From Candidatus Thorarchaeota archaeon (GTDB lineage: Archaea; Asgardarchaeota; Thorarchaeia; Thorarchaeales; Thorarchaeaceae), in NCBI GenBank assembly GCA_016839345.1, contig JAEOUL010000305.1:1-5373 (forward strand): a stretch of 5,373 nucleotides of DNA. Direction: 5' to 3'. This document shows, piece by piece, positions 5,034-5,373 of the stretch (the stretch's first letter is position 1; every line of letters begins with the position of its first letter). Both the position numbers and the translations under genes were made by a program. A model generated the notes under the pieces. It made no database searches, was not told where the DNA came from, and saw nothing but the letters and a program-made list of their open reading frames with translations.

Positions 5034-5373
5034 ATGGTTCATTCATTGACAAGACTCTTGACGCATGTGATGACTGCTAAAAGAGACCTCAAGCGTGTTT
5101 ACTACACAACTCGTAATCAAGACACGAAGTTTGACGCAAAAGAGCTTGTAGCTGCCACAATTACCCTACAGAAATTGCTCGAAGATCTCCTCACAAAACG
5201 TCGAACAATCCGTGTAGCAAAAAAAGTACTTGAGGATCGAAAAGCTGAGCTCAATCTCCGACGTTGGTCAACTGGTTTTCCAAGGCGAGCAAAAGACTTT
5301 CTTGAAAAGTCAAAAAAACTGGAGCAGCAACATCTACGCAAATACCAACAAGCACTCCTCGAATATATCAACG
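5034..5373 (+). CDS. unrecognised basic coiled-coil-like protein, 3' end outside window
   Basis: The frame is open from ATG 5034 to the right edge (113 complete codons plus one base), so its length is unknown. I do not recognise a family. The visible part is rich in Lys, Arg, Leu, Glu and Gln with few turn-formers except a WSTGFP break near residues 78-83; both sides look helical, with heptad-like Leu spacing (for example LVAATITLQKLLEDLL), suggesting a helical bundle or coiled coil. No membrane helix or signal peptide is seen. The high positive charge would suit nucleic-acid or ribosome contact, but this is only inference. No Shine-Dalgarno site precedes the ATG. Arginine codons here are mainly CGT/CGA (10 CGN against 3 AGA/AGG), unlike the neighbouring nuclease gene (5 CGN against 14 AGA/AGG), which may reflect high expression or a different origin. 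The opposite-strand frame through this region is a by-product of this codon pattern. Confidence 0.6.
   Translation, partial: MVHSLTRLLTHVMTAKRDLKRVYYTTRNQDTKFDAKELVAATITLQKLLEDLLTKRRTIRVAKKVLEDRKAELNLRRWSTGFPRRAKDFLEKSKKLEQQHLRKYQQALLEYIN

Noticed and set aside
5117..5371. Minus-strand open frame at the right edge, Arg/Ser rich
   Set aside because: The plus-strand frame from ATG 5034 has a sensible charged helical product, whereas the Ser/Arg/Phe-rich antisense product is typical of a shadow of Lys/Glu/Arg-rich coding.

Overview
The window looks archaeal, and an Asgard-type lineage is a plausible but unproven guess. The reasons are G+T-rich Shine-Dalgarno sites of the GGTGA type, TATA-like boxes placed about 25-30 bp before probable starts, several apparently leaderless genes, and an inositol-1-phosphate synthase of the prokaryotic type. 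Base composition is moderately A+T rich and genes are closely packed on both strands. I see no rRNA, tRNA, CRISPR array or insertion sequence.

Layout: (1) positions 3-365, plus strand, hold the C-terminal third of a myo-inositol-1-phosphate synthase cut by the left edge. (2) A convergent 138-bp gap separates it from a minus-strand block running right to left: a small AbrB-like/ACT-like two-domain protein (3485-3913), a VTT/DedA-like membrane protein (2752-3441), a CpXC-type double CxxC protein (2298-2693) and a large GT-C-type membrane glycosyltransferase (504-2147). The first three are 40-60 bp apart and may be co-transcribed; the glycosyltransferase follows a 150-bp gap with its own TATA-like box and a perfect inverted repeat. 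(3) A divergent promoter region (3914-4035) leads to a plus-strand pair (4036-4305 and 4310-4969). (4) A basic, helical, coiled-coil-like protein starts at 5034 and runs off the right edge.

The most unusual item is the plus-strand pair. Read together, the two small proteins carry the full set of residues expected in a Cas4/AddB/Dna2-type iron-sulfur PD-(D/E)XK nuclease. The first supplies the N-terminal cysteine and the GxxLH histidine motif and ends in a membrane helix. The second begins with a membrane helix and supplies the Asp, the ExK, the QxxxY and the C-terminal three-cysteine cluster. Charge patterns place both nuclease halves on the cytoplasmic side, as if a membrane hairpin had been inserted in a Cas4-like fold and then cut at its outer loop. 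No cas genes or repeats accompany it, so a role outside CRISPR adaptation is likelier. The divergently transcribed AbrB/ACT-like protein is a candidate regulator of the pair, by position only.
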